A stretch of 43,035 nt of DNA. Source: Kiritimatiellia bacterium. GTDB taxonomy: Bacteria > Verrucomicrobiota > Kiritimatiellia > RFP12 > UBA1067. How positions within the stretch are numbered: the first letter of the stretch is position 1; each line of letters opens with the position of its first letter. The position numbers and the translations under genes are program-made. The stretch covers positions 1 through 43,035 of the forward strand of contig JAFXEU010000095.1 in assembly GCA_017520845.1 (NCBI GenBank). Direction: 5' to 3'. The notes below the pieces were generated by a model. That model had not been told where the DNA came from. It did no database searches and worked only from the letters and a program-made list of their open reading frames with translations. Of this stretch, positions 15,757 through 24,388 are shown one piece after another.

Positions 15757-16764
15757 GTGTGTGAAGATTGTTATATTCAACGCGCGATCGAACTGGCGGA
15801 ACGAGGTTTAGGACATACGCGACCAAATCCGGCCGTGGGCGCCGTTATCGTAAAGAACGGCGCGATCATCGGCGAAGGGTGGCATAAGAAGGCCGGCGGA
15901 GATCATGCCGAAGTCGCGGCCATAAAGAACGCCCGTAAGAGAAACATGTCGGAATCATCTTTACTTTCAGGCGCGACGATTTATGTGACGCTTGAGCCGT
16001 GCTCGAAAGTCGGACGGGTCGGCGCCTGTACCGATGCGATTGCCGCAGCCGGAATTTCACGTGTCGTTTACGTCATCTCTGATCCTAATCCCGCGAATCG
16101 CGGCAAGGCCAGACGTGTCTTGAAGAAACGCGGCATCGTATGTGAGCAATATAAGGGAAAAAAGACGCTGATAAATGAATGTGAAGATCTTATAAAGTGT
16201 TTCCGCAAACATGTGCTGACGGGACTTCCTTACGTGACCGTGAAAATCGCGATGTCGCTTGACGGAAGAATCTGCGACAGCACGGGTTCGGCGAATTGGA
16301 TCAGCAATTCCTCTTCCCGCAGGCTGACGAACAGGATGCGCGAAAAAGTCGACGCGATAATGGTCGGCGCCGAGACGGTAAGAAAAGACGATCCGTCGCT
16401 TTTGGCGAGAGTCCGCCCTAATAAAGATCTTGTCAGGGTTGTCGTTTCTAGAAGCGGACGGCTGCCGAAGAGCGCACAGATTTTTACAGACGGGAAAAAC
16501 GCGACTTACGTTTTCAACGACGCTGAAAAAGCCGTTGTCGAACTCGGCAAAATGGGTTTTACCAGCATTCTCTGCGAAGGGGGGCTTAGTCTCGCCCGCT
16601 CGTTGGCCGAAGAGAATCTGGTCGACGAATGGTTGACGGTTCTTGCGCCCGTCGTTATAGGCAACAGGCCCATATCAAAGTCTCTTCGCGCTTCTGCGAT
16701 TTCCGAAAAGTGTTTCCCTGTCGAAGGCGACATGTTTTTCAGAGCGCGTCTTGACCGAGTATAA
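15757..16764 (+). CDS. ribD: Bifunctional riboflavin deaminase/reductase RibD
   Basis: A 335-residue two-domain enzyme. The N-terminal deaminase has the zinc site HAE (His50, Glu52) with Cys82 in EPCS and Cys91; the C-terminal reductase begins about residue 165 with 'VTVKIAMSLDGRICDSTGSANWIS' and holds 'VDAIMVGAETVRKDDPSL'. It carries out the second and third steps of riboflavin synthesis. The start is GTG at 15757, just before the first helix. No other rib genes and no FMN riboswitch are visible in the 33-base gap upstream, so its regulation is not the usual RFN type. Confidence 0.93.
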   Translation: MCEDCYIQRAIELAERGLGHTRPNPAVGAVIVKNGAIIGEGWHKKAGGDHAEVAAIKNARKRNMSESSLLSGATIYVTLEPCSKVGRVGACTDAIAAAGISRVVYVISDPNPANRGKARRVLKKRGIVCEQYKGKKTLINECEDLIKCFRKHVLTGLPYVTVKIAMSLDGRICDSTGSANWISNSSSRRLTNRMREKVDAIMVGAETVRKDDPSLLARVRPNKDLVRVVVSRSGRLPKSAQIFTDGKNATYVFNDAEKAVVELGKMGFTSILCEGGLSLARSLAEENLVDEWLTVLAPVVIGNRPISKSLRASAISEKCFPVEGDMFFRARLDRV

Positions 16765-16790
16765 AACGTTGGCCTATTTAATGCCGATTT

Positions 16791-16799
16791 TGGTATAAT
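16791..16799 (+). promoter_or_regulatory. Promoter of the M20 peptidase gene
   Basis: TGG-TATAAT, hexamer 16794-16799, 47 bases before the ATG at 16847. The leader has no SD. A five-codon frame (ATG at 16835 to TGA at 16847-16849) overlaps the gene start and could couple translation. Confidence 0.65.
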
Positions 16800-16846
16800 A
16801 ACAAGAACTCAACTGGCAACATCAATCATTATCCAATGACATCATT

Positions 16847-17986
16847 ATGAATATTAAAACCATTATAGCCGCGCTTCTCGTTTCTTCTTCATTCGCGGTC
16901 AATGCGCTCGATCTGGAATATCTTTCGGATCTTATCGCAATTCCAAGCGTATCTGCCGATATCAAGGAGGTCAACCGCTCGATGCGCTTCACGCGTGATT
17001 ATCTCGTTAAGCGCGGAGTTCACTGCGTAATTGAAACCGCTCCCGACGGTCGTGAGATTCTTTATGCTGCGACAACCCCGGGGAAGTGTCACGATTTCGT
17101 CTTTTCCGTCCATCTCGATGTTGTGCCCGCAGGCAAGCCAGATCATTTCAAGCTTGTACGCAACGGCGATCGCATAGAAGGACGCGGAACAAGCGACTGT
17201 AAAGGCAATGCCGCATCGATCGTCGAGGTTTTATGCAAACTTGCCGGAAAGGGCTTTTCTGTAGGATGCATTTTCGGACCTGACGAGGAAATCGGCGGCG
17301 CGGGAACGCGTTGGATGGTCGAAGAAAAAGGGTATAAGCCCAATAAAATGGCTATTGTCGTAGATGCCCGTGCAAGAACTGTAGGATATGCCCATAAGGG
17401 TCAGACTTACGTAAAAGTCAGCGCAAAGGGCCGCAGCGGTCACTCCTCCCGCCCCTGGACGTGCGACGATTCAATCACAAAGGTTGCCCTGGCGTATGCG
17501 AAAATCCGTGAAATATGGGATAAGCGTCATCCGCTGCCCGAAGACAAATGGTCCGACGTTATGGTACCCACCTACATTAAGGCCGACAGCGGCGCTTTAA
17601 ACCTCATCCCTGCCGAAATGGATCTTATTCTCAATTTGAGAAGCGTCAATCCCGGCGCCACCGATGAACTCGTTAAGCTCGCCAGGGAAGTTGCGACAGG
17701 CTGCGAAGTCGAGCTGATGCGTTACTCTCCGCCCGTAAACACCGATCCGAAGCATCCTCTAATGGAATCGCTTCGCAAAACGATGGAAGAGGAGTGTTCC
17801 GCGGAAATTTCTTTCGGCCGTATGGTCGCCGCGACCGACGCTCGTTGGTTTGTAAGCTGCAATATTCCGATCGCTCTTATAGGAGCGAAGGGAGGCGGCG
17901 CCCATGCCGTTGACGAATACAAATCCATCTCCAGCCTTGAAGAGATGGAACGTTACCTGATTAAGTTTTTAGAGAAGAACAGGTAA
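16847..17986 (+). CDS. Secreted M20-family metallopeptidase (ArgE/DapE/CPG2-like)
   Basis: A 379-residue di-zinc peptidase with a clear signal peptide ending around residue 20 (SSFAVNA). Metal ligands and catalytic residues are present: FSVHLDVVPAG (His89, Asp91), GRGTSDCKGN (Asp117) and GPDEEIGG (Glu147, Glu148), then the dimerisation domain with 'AKGRSGHSSRPW'. Cytoplasmic ArgE or DapE lack a signal peptide, so export argues for a nutrient or cell-wall peptidase or aminoacylase. It lies alone between two transcription units and converges on a minus-strand gene. Confidence 0.85.
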   Translation: MNIKTIIAALLVSSSFAVNALDLEYLSDLIAIPSVSADIKEVNRSMRFTRDYLVKRGVHCVIETAPDGREILYAATTPGKCHDFVFSVHLDVVPAGKPDHFKLVRNGDRIEGRGTSDCKGNAASIVEVLCKLAGKGFSVGCIFGPDEEIGGAGTRWMVEEKGYKPNKMAIVVDARARTVGYAHKGQTYVKVSAKGRSGHSSRPWTCDDSITKVALAYAKIREIWDKRHPLPEDKWSDVMVPTYIKADSGALNLIPAEMDLILNLRSVNPGATDELVKLAREVATGCEVELMRYSPPVNTDPKHPLMESLRKTMEEECSAEISFGRMVAATDARWFVSCNIPIALIGAKGGGAHAVDEYKSISSLEEMERYLIKFLEKNR

Positions 17987-17991
17987 TCGGA

Positions 17992-18966
17992 TCATTCCAG
18001 AGGAATGCTCCAATCTCCGCCCCCTATGTTGATGTTCAGAACATCGGGAAGGGGGTCGGACTTTTTCTGACCGCCGTAGACGCCGGAGCTTTCCAGGAGT
18101 TTATCAAGTTCATCGATGTCCGCGTCTTCATTCTTCGGCATCGGCTTCGCTTTCTCTATTCTTTCTTTTTCGCGTTTTACCTTCTCCAGTTCCGCTTTTA
18201 GCCTCGCGATTTCATTTTCCTTTCTCAGGCGTTCAATTTCAGCGTCGCGAGGATCTTTCTCCGGAGCTTTCCTGGCAACGGGAGTCGCGTGTTCATTGCC
18301 GTTTTCATCAAAGTACTCGGGATAGAGTCTGCGACGATGCTCGAGAACCTCTTTCTCTCTTTTCTTTTTGGCGTCGTCTTCCTCTTTCCTGGCCGATTTC
18401 GCTTCTTCGTCGCGCTTTAAATTTTCTTCACGTTCTTGAATAGCCTTTTCACGTTCCTCAAGTTCTCTCTTTTCATTTTCCAATTCGCGTTTTTTGAGCT
18501 TCGCTTCCCGCTCGGCAAGCTCACGCTCCTTGGCGGAGTGAGAGCCGTCGAGGGCTTTATCCTTGCCGTTATCGCTTACAACGACAACAGACGCGGCAGG
18601 AGAGGGGGGCTGAACGTTCTGTTTCGCGGTCAGTTGCTCGATAAGCTGCTCGTTCATTCTAGAAGTCTGCTCCATCAATTGACGCTGTAGATCGGCGGCC
18701 GGATTGGGCATATTCTGATTGCTGCGGATATTCATAACGACGAAAATAAAAACGCCGATAATAAAGAAAATCAGAATCGTAAAAAACGCGCAGACGGTCA
18801 TCAGACGCTTATGGGCTTTGGCCTGTTCGGAATCGACATATTGCTGAAACGCCTTAAGAACAGGAAAATCGTCCATTGCGTCCTGGTTGCCGTAAAGTGC
18901 CACGGGAGTCGGATTCGGGGGAATCGGAATCGCCTTGGCTTCTGGTATTTCCTCGTTTTCTATCAT
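17992..18966 (-). CDS. Membrane-anchored, charged coiled-coil protein, unknown function
   Basis: A 324-residue protein not recognised. After an acidic N-terminus with PIPPNPTP there is one membrane helix at about 56-80, then a low-complexity linker, a long Glu/Lys/Arg coiled coil (about 145-300) with repeats such as EREAKLKKRELENEKRELEE, and a short C-terminal tail rich in Gly and Asp. The topology is likely cytoplasmic N-terminus with the coil outside, or the reverse. A TolA- or IMP-like spacer across the periplasm is a guess from shape alone. A strong SD (AAGGAAGGAACAGG) precedes the ATG. It is a monocistronic gene converging on the M20 peptidase. Confidence 0.75.
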   Translation of the reverse strand: MIENEEIPEAKAIPIPPNPTPVALYGNQDAMDDFPVLKAFQQYVDSEQAKAHKRLMTVCAFFTILIFFIIGVFIFVVMNIRSNQNMPNPAADLQRQLMEQTSRMNEQLIEQLTAKQNVQPPSPAASVVVVSDNGKDKALDGSHSAKERELAEREAKLKKRELENEKRELEEREKAIQEREENLKRDEEAKSARKEEDDAKKKREKEVLEHRRRLYPEYFDENGNEHATPVARKAPEKDPRDAEIERLRKENEIARLKAELEKVKREKERIEKAKPMPKNEDADIDELDKLLESSGVYGGQKKSDPLPDVLNINIGGGDWSIPLE

Positions 18967-19011
18967 TTTCCTGTTCCTTCCTTTATTGTCGCATAATATG
19001 TGTTATGTAAA

Positions 19012-20283
19012 CTACGCATGGAGCGCGTTTAACCTTTTCTGGATTGTCGCCTCGTATCCTTCTTGAGTCGGTCTGTAATAACTCTTAGGTACGCCCATAT
19101 ATTCCTGTTTCACGTAATGGTTGGCGAAATTGTGCGGATACTTGTATTCAGTTACAGTTTCGCTTCCTATCGCCTTAACGTGCTTGTTTTTAAGGTGCTC
19201 CGGCACAGGTTGTACGGCACCCGACTCTATATCGGCCATCGCTTCGGAAATCGCCATGCAGCTTGCGTTGGATTTGGGCGCTGACGCCAGATACGTGGTA
19301 GCCTGAGAGAGATTTATCGCACACTCGGGCATTCCGACAAACTCGCAGGCCTGCATCGCCGCCACGGCTACGGAAAGCCCTCTGGGATCGGCGTTGCCGA
19401 TATCTTCGCTCGCGCTTATGACAAGCCGCCTTGCGATGAATCTCGGATCCTCGCCGGCTACGAGCATTTTTCCCAGCCAGTATACGGCGGCATCCGGATC
19501 GCTCCCGCGGATCGATTTTATAAACGCTGAAATCGTATCGTAATGACCGTCTTCCTTTTTATCGTATCTTACCTGGCGGCGCTGGACGCACTCCTGAATC
19601 ACTTCGAGCGACAAATGAACGACGTCGTCGTCTCCGGGAGGAGTCGAACGCATCGCGATTTCAAGCGCCGTGAGCGCGTGTCTCGCGTCACCGTCGGAGA
19701 TCGTCGACAGGAATGAAAGGGCGTCGTCGTCGATTCTGGACGGAATCGAACCGCACCCCTTCTCACGGTCGTCGAGCGCCCTTTTCAGAACCTCCGCAAT
19801 CTCGTCGGGAGAGAGCGCCTTAAGTTCAAAAACGAGCGATCTCGAGGTCAGCGGGGTATTGATGAAAAAGTTCGGATTATGCGTCGTTGCGCCTATAAGA
19901 ACTACAGTTCCGTCTTCAACGTAAGGCAGAAGAACATCCTGCTGCGATTTGTTGAAGCGGTGTATCTCGTCGATAAAAAGTATAGTCCCCTTCCCGCCGA
20001 GTTCGTTTCGCGCCCTGTCGCATATTTTGCGGATATCCGCGACGCCCGAAAGAACGCCGGAGAGTCTTACGAAATTGCGTTTCGTGGTTTTCGCGATCAC
20101 TTCGGCGAGAGTCGTTTTACCGCATCCGGGAGGTCCGTAGAAAATGACGTTTGTAAGCCTGTCAGCCTCGATTACCCTTCTCAGGAGCTTGCCCTCGCCG
20201 AGTATATGACGCTGACCGACAACCTCGTCGATCGTCGCGGGCCGCATACGCGCGGCTAAAGGCTCTGAAGAAAAATCCGTCAT
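19012..20283 (-). CDS. rarA: Replication-associated recombination ATPase RarA/MgsA
   Basis: A 423-residue clamp-loader-like AAA+ ATPase. The Walker A is GPPGCGKTT (50-58), Walker B ILFIDEIHRF near 105, sensor 1 in 'LIGATTHNPNF'. The C-terminal MgsA tetramerisation region contains 'KMLVAGEDPRFIARRLVISASEDIGNADP', a family fingerprint. It acts at stalled replication forks with RecA and SSB. It is the last gene of an operon with nnrD, an aminotransferase and a YdjY-like protein; its ATG overlaps the upstream stop (ATGA). Confidence 0.95.
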   Translation of the reverse strand: MTDFSSEPLAARMRPATIDEVVGQRHILGEGKLLRRVIEADRLTNVIFYGPPGCGKTTLAEVIAKTTKRNFVRLSGVLSGVADIRKICDRARNELGGKGTILFIDEIHRFNKSQQDVLLPYVEDGTVVLIGATTHNPNFFINTPLTSRSLVFELKALSPDEIAEVLKRALDDREKGCGSIPSRIDDDALSFLSTISDGDARHALTALEIAMRSTPPGDDDVVHLSLEVIQECVQRRQVRYDKKEDGHYDTISAFIKSIRGSDPDAAVYWLGKMLVAGEDPRFIARRLVISASEDIGNADPRGLSVAVAAMQACEFVGMPECAINLSQATTYLASAPKSNASCMAISEAMADIESGAVQPVPEHLKNKHVKAIGSETVTEYKYPHNFANHYVKQEYMGVPKSYYRPTQEGYEATIQKRLNALHA

Positions 20284-21407
20284 TCGGTGAAAACGTAGAT
20301 GTTGAGTTTCGGCGTTTTAAGCTTTTTTCTGAATTCGAAAATACGGCCAATCTCGGAATTTTCCGCCGCATAGAAAAATACGGTGAAGACTTTGGAGGCG
20401 ACAGCATCGACTGCGGAGACCGCTGCCTGGGCATCGGTATAGCGTTTTTCAACCGGAGTCAGTTTCGGATCGAGAGAATTCTCATCGCTCCAGTCTTCCT
20501 TGATTTCTGTTACGCTGATCGATCCGTCGGCGGCGAAGCGAACTTCAGGCGGCTGAGCGAGACGCTCTTTGCGGTCGCGCCACTTTTCGAGCGGAAGATA
20601 GGCCTTGTAGTAAAGCTGCCCTTCTTTTACGCCGTTTATTTTGATTTTGGCGGAATCGAGCATCTGAAGAAGCCTGGCCGCGTCACGGGCCGACTTCAGC
20701 GTTGTCTTGGGATCGAAATCGCACAGAACGTCAAGACTCGGGCCCGCCGATTTCGCTTTAAGGCGATTAACGACTTCAATAAGATTCGTATTGCCTATTT
20801 TTACCGTTTCCTTCTTGTGGGTCGTACCGCTCACATATTTGAAAGTGATGCGACGCTTCTCGCCGGCCGGAATCTTTTGGGCGACTTTGAACCGTCCGTA
20901 AGTCGCCGACTGATCGAGGAAATCGTCGAAAAGAATCAACGACTGCGACAGGTTGTAAAGAGCGAAAACCGCTTCCGGCATTTCTTTCGCGGCATCCGCC
21001 TCGCCCTTCGCGTTTCTTGAGCCGCCGGTGAAAATCATTCTCGGCTGGTTTTTAGAACGAAGATCTTTTACGAGATTTGTAAAAGCGGGTTCCATAATCA
21101 CTTCATCGCCCGTGGCCCAGAAGCGGCAGCCGTCCGTCGACATCGGTGAACCGAGCGGGAAGCCCGCCTTGGCGAAGGCGTCGGCAATCTCGCTCACAGG
21201 CGCCACGGTCGTGAACATGGACTCGTAATCGTGATCCGAATTCGGCCCGACAAAAAGAAACTCGATTTCCGTATCGACGCCGCAGTCTGTTGAGACGACA
21301 TCGAAGCTGACCGTCCTTTTCGCCGCATCGTAGACGACATCACCCTTCGCGAGAGCGCATGTCGCGGTCAAAATCGACGCGGCGATTATCAGGACGGGGG
21401 TTTTCAC
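20280..21407 (-). CDS. Secreted YdjY-like protein, unknown function
   Basis: A 375-residue protein with a signal peptide (cleavage near CALA-KGD, about residue 20). Residues 30-85 (VDTEIEFLFVGPNSDHDYESMF, then 'EIADAFAKAGFPLG') resemble the YdjY domain found in planctomycete and verrucomicrobial proteins. The remainder is not recognised and is mostly charged alpha/beta with few cysteines. No enzyme motif is visible. It is translationally coupled on both sides: its ATG overlaps the aminotransferase stop and its TGA overlaps the rarA start. The function is unknown; the periplasm is the likely site. Confidence 0.7.
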   Translation of the reverse strand: MKTPVLIIAASILTATCALAKGDVVYDAAKRTVSFDVVSTDCGVDTEIEFLFVGPNSDHDYESMFTTVAPVSEIADAFAKAGFPLGSPMSTDGCRFWATGDEVIMEPAFTNLVKDLRSKNQPRMIFTGGSRNAKGEADAAKEMPEAVFALYNLSQSLILFDDFLDQSATYGRFKVAQKIPAGEKRRITFKYVSGTTHKKETVKIGNTNLIEVVNRLKAKSAGPSLDVLCDFDPKTTLKSARDAARLLQMLDSAKIKINGVKEGQLYYKAYLPLEKWRDRKERLAQPPEVRFAADGSISVTEIKEDWSDENSLDPKLTPVEKRYTDAQAAVSAVDAVASKVFTVFFYAAENSEIGRIFEFRKKLKTPKLNIYVFTE

Positions 21408-22612
21408 CTGCAGGCCTCCACAGCGCGCTTGAAGCCTTCAGCGCTGCGCGCGATGATTTTCTCATCGACCGAGCAGCTCAGGCGGATGTAACCCGCCCGG
21501 CCGAAGCCTCTTCCGGGAACGGCGAGAATCTTCTCTTCGAGAAGCGCGTCGACAAATTTGGCGTCATCGCCTCCGGGGGCCTTAGGGAAGAAATAGAAAG
21601 CGCCCTTCGGCATTGTAAATTCAACGCCTGCTTCCGTAAGAACCTTGGCCATAAGCGCTCTGCGGCGGGCGTAGATGTCGAGATCGACGGTTTCATTGCA
21701 GATCGCCGCAGCAAGTCTCTGACCGATAACGGGAGCGTTGACGCAACCTAAGGTTCTGTTGACGAGAATAAGGGTCGTCATAAGCGTTCCGCCGTCTTCC
21801 TCGGAAAGTTTGGGATTCAGCGCGAGATATCCGACGCGTTCGCCCGCCATCGAAAGGGTTTTCGAGAAGCTTCCGAGAACGATCGAGTATTTCGTCATCG
21901 GAAGAACGGCAGGAACCTCCGCTCCGTCGTAGGCGAAGACGCGGTACGGCTCGTCAGAAAGGAGAAAGAGTGCTCTAGCTCCTGGAATACTCTCGCGTTC
22001 GGCGTTAACCGCGTCTATGAGCGCGGCGAGTGATTCGAGTTCAGCCTTCGAATAGATGGCTCCCGTCGGATTGTTCGGCGAGTTGACCAGTATCGCGCGG
22101 GTTTTCGGAGTTACTGCCGATTTTATCGCATCAAGATCGAGAGAGAAATCCTCGTTCGTATCAACAGGCTTTAACACACCGCCGAAATGGCCGCAATAGT
22201 TGCCGTATTCTACGAAGTAAGGACTCGGAACGATAATTTCGTCGCCCGGTTCTACGGTCGCTCTGAAGAAGTCCACAAGCGCGCTGGCCGCACCTACAGT
22301 CATCACGACATCCTTGGCGGCAAGTTCCACTTCCTGCTGTTTGGAAAGATATTTCGCGATGGATTCGCGGACGGCGGGAATACCGGCGTTCGGACAATAC
22401 CCGAGACCGAGCGGACGTATCGCATCGTCGGCGATTTTGTGAAGGATCTCGCGGGCCGCTTCGGGCGGCGGAACGTCGGGATTGCCGAGCGAAAAATCAC
22501 ACACGGCGTCTTCGCCGTATTGAGCCTTGAGCTCAAGACCCTTTTCGAACATTTTGCGGATAAATCCGCCTTTCGCGGCGGCCTGTACAAAATAATCTGT
22601 TACTGTATGCAT
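21404..22612 (-). CDS. Class I PLP aminotransferase (aspartate aminotransferase-like)
   Basis: A 402-residue fold-type I enzyme. PLP-binding features are visible: VNSPNNPTGAIY near residue 170, 'LLSDEPYRVFAY' and the lysine motif GSFSKTLSMAGERVGY (Lys near 240). The substrate is probably an aspartate, aromatic or keto-acid amino donor, as in the PatA/AspC group, but cannot be set from motifs. I start at ATG 22612; a TTG at 22642 would overlap nnrD by eleven bases and is possible. It follows nnrD in an operon and has an overlapping ATGA junction with the YdjY-like gene. A second enzyme of this fold in the window, DapL, is not its duplicate. Confidence 0.85.
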   Translation of the reverse strand: MHTVTDYFVQAAAKGGFIRKMFEKGLELKAQYGEDAVCDFSLGNPDVPPPEAAREILHKIADDAIRPLGLGYCPNAGIPAVRESIAKYLSKQQEVELAAKDVVMTVGAASALVDFFRATVEPGDEIIVPSPYFVEYGNYCGHFGGVLKPVDTNEDFSLDLDAIKSAVTPKTRAILVNSPNNPTGAIYSKAELESLAALIDAVNAERESIPGARALFLLSDEPYRVFAYDGAEVPAVLPMTKYSIVLGSFSKTLSMAGERVGYLALNPKLSEEDGGTLMTTLILVNRTLGCVNAPVIGQRLAAAICNETVDLDIYARRRALMAKVLTEAGVEFTMPKGAFYFFPKAPGGDDAKFVDALLEEKILAVPGRGFGRAGYIRLSCSVDEKIIARSAEGFKRAVEACR

Positions 22613-22631
22613 AGTTTTATCGTTAGTGAAA

Positions 22632-23468
22632 TTAACGGTCAAGTTGAACTCTCATGGAACCGATGACGGCTGCCGTGTTGACGATCGACGGATCGCGCAA
22701 ATCCGCGACGAGCCTGTCGCTTGCGGTAGCGTGAAGCCAGACGGCGGACGCCGCCGCAAGAAACGGATCGCATTTCAGGTACGCCCAGCGCGCGCCGACG
22801 ACACCGGCTAAAAGATCCCCCATTCCTCCGAGAGCCATAAAAGGATTGCCCGTTTTGTTTTCGTACATTTTTGACGCGTCGGAAGACATCACCAGAGTGT
22901 TGGCGCCTTTGAGAATCACGGTCGCTCCGTATCTGTCGACGATGGCTTTGGCGGCCTCGATCCTGTTGGAGACGACTTTTTCATATTCCCATCCCAGCAA
23001 TTTGGCCGCTTCGCCCTCGTGGGGCGTCAGGATAAGTTCCTGTCCGGAAGCGGGATCGTATCCGTCGTTCTTGCCGTACCATGCGGCCAGAACGGCGAGC
23101 GCATCGGCATCGAGCACAAAGCGCCCTTTCGAGCCTGAAAGAATCCGCGACAGAAGTAACTGTGAGTTGGTCGTATTTCCTAAACCCATCCCCGCGACCG
23201 TGACATCGGCGGAGGGAGGTACGCACGTCGCTATAAGTTTGGTGAACGTGGCCTCGGGAACAAGTGTCCCCGCAGCGATTCTCGAAGCGTCGGGAACAAC
23301 GAGCTGAACGAGACCGGCCCCTGCCGAGCGGGCGCCGAGTCCGGCGATCACGGGAGCGTGAAGATAGTGAGTAGAGCCTCCAACTACGGTCACGACTCCG
23401 ACAGAACGCTTGTTGGCGTCCATCGGTCGGGCTTTGAAAGCGTTTTGAATTTCTATAGGAATATCCAT
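22632..23468 (-). CDS. nnrD: ADP-dependent NAD(P)H-hydrate dehydratase
   Basis: A 278-residue NnrD, the C-terminal half of the YjeF fusion, here as a free protein without the epimerase domain. The ATP/ADP pocket GGMGDLLAGVVGA is intact, and LILTPHEGEAAKLLG is the second motif. It repairs damaged NAD(P)H hydrates. The N-terminus MDIPIEIQNAF begins right after an extended -10 box, nine bases away, with no SD: a leaderless start. The epimerase nnrE is not in the window. Confidence 0.93.
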   Translation of the reverse strand: MDIPIEIQNAFKARPMDANKRSVGVVTVVGGSTHYLHAPVIAGLGARSAGAGLVQLVVPDASRIAAGTLVPEATFTKLIATCVPPSADVTVAGMGLGNTTNSQLLLSRILSGSKGRFVLDADALAVLAAWYGKNDGYDPASGQELILTPHEGEAAKLLGWEYEKVVSNRIEAAKAIVDRYGATVILKGANTLVMSSDASKMYENKTGNPFMALGGMGDLLAGVVGARWAYLKCDPFLAAASAVWLHATASDRLVADLRDPSIVNTAAVIGSMRVQLDR

Positions 23469-23477
23469 ATCGTTTTA

Positions 23478-23506
23478 ATTATATCAAATCTTCGGAAATT
23501 ATTGAA
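23478..23506 (-). promoter_or_regulatory. nnrD: nnrD operon promoter, leaderless start
   Basis: On the minus strand: -35 TTCAAT (23501-23506), 17-base spacer ending TGA, -10 TATAAT (23478-23483), nine bases before the ATG at 23468. Any 5' leader would be only two or three bases. Confidence 0.72.
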
Positions 23507-23525
23507 GGTTATTCATAGATTCCAG

Positions 23526-23542
23526 ACCTGACCCATTCAGGT
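23526..23542 (-). terminator. Possible weak terminator hairpin after the methyltransferase
   Basis: ACCTGA (23526-23531) pairs with TCAGGT (23537-23542) around a five-base loop, starting four bases downstream of the methyltransferase stop codon. No T-run follows on the minus strand, so efficiency is doubtful. Confidence 0.3.
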
Positions 23543-23545
23543 TGT

Positions 23546-24388
23546 TCAGAAGATTGTACGGCAGAATATCCCGCTTGGACAGGCGTAAGCTCCGCCCTCA
23601 AGCAACATCTCTCCCGTTTCAAGTTCGGCGGACGGGAAAAGCTGGCCTAAAATGTTTTCAGCCACTTTGCACGACAGACCCGGGGTGTGGGACGAAAAAA
23701 GCACAAACGAAGGATTATCGGAAAGAAGATCCTTCACGAGAGAAAGCGTTTCTTTCAAATCCCGCTCGATTTTATACATCTCGCCGGAAGCGCCGCGGCC
23801 GAATGTGGGCGGGTCGAGAATGATTCCGTCGTACGATCTGCCGCGGCGTATTTCGCGCTTCATGAATTTATGGGCGTCATCGGTGATCCAGCGTATCGGC
23901 GCATCGGAGAGATTGTTGAGCGCAGCGTTTTCGCGCGCCCATTCGACCATTCCGCGCGACGCGTCGAGATGGCAGGCTTCTGCCCCGCCGAGCGCGGCGG
24001 CCATCGTAGAACCGCCCGAATACGCAAAGAGATTCAGAACCTTGAGCTTCGCTCCTGCGCGCTTTGCGGTATCGGCCTCAACTTTCGAGCGTATCCACTT
24101 CCATTGGGCGCGCTGTTCCGGGAATATGCCCAGGTGTCCGAAATCTGTTCCTCCGAGTTTAAAACGTATTCCGGCCGTCTCGATGCGCCATTCCTTGGGA
24201 AGGTTCGTGCGGCCGTGCCAGCGGTTCCCGTCTTCACGGTCGAACGTCGCGTCGGCGGAGCGCCAGCGGGATTCCGGAAGACTCGGGCGCCACATCGCCT
24301 GTGAGCACGGGCGGGCCAGAACATATCTTCCGAAACGTTCAAGTTTGCGGCCGTCTCCGGAATCAAGAAGCTCGTAATCGTCTTTCAT
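23546..24388 (-). CDS. Class I SAM-dependent methyltransferase, RlmI/RlmK-like
   Basis: A 280-residue enzyme with the Rossmann SAM motif VLNLFAYSGGSTMAAA near residue 130 and the motif IV ILDPPTFGRG near 195, typical of the RlmI/RlmK (YccW) group that methylates C5 of cytosine or N7 of guanine in 23S rRNA. The PUA domain found at the N-terminus of true RlmI is not evident, so substrate assignment is open; RNA is likely. It ends the long dxr operon, and its ATG overlaps the stop of the solute-binding protein. Confidence 0.8.
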   Translation of the reverse strand: MKDDYELLDSGDGRKLERFGRYVLARPCSQAMWRPSLPESRWRSADATFDREDGNRWHGRTNLPKEWRIETAGIRFKLGGTDFGHLGIFPEQRAQWKWIRSKVEADTAKRAGAKLKVLNLFAYSGGSTMAAALGGAEACHLDASRGMVEWARENAALNNLSDAPIRWITDDAHKFMKREIRRGRSYDGIILDPPTFGRGASGEMYKIERDLKETLSLVKDLLSDNPSFVLFSSHTPGLSCKVAENILGQLFPSAELETGEMLLEGGAYACPSGIFCRTIF

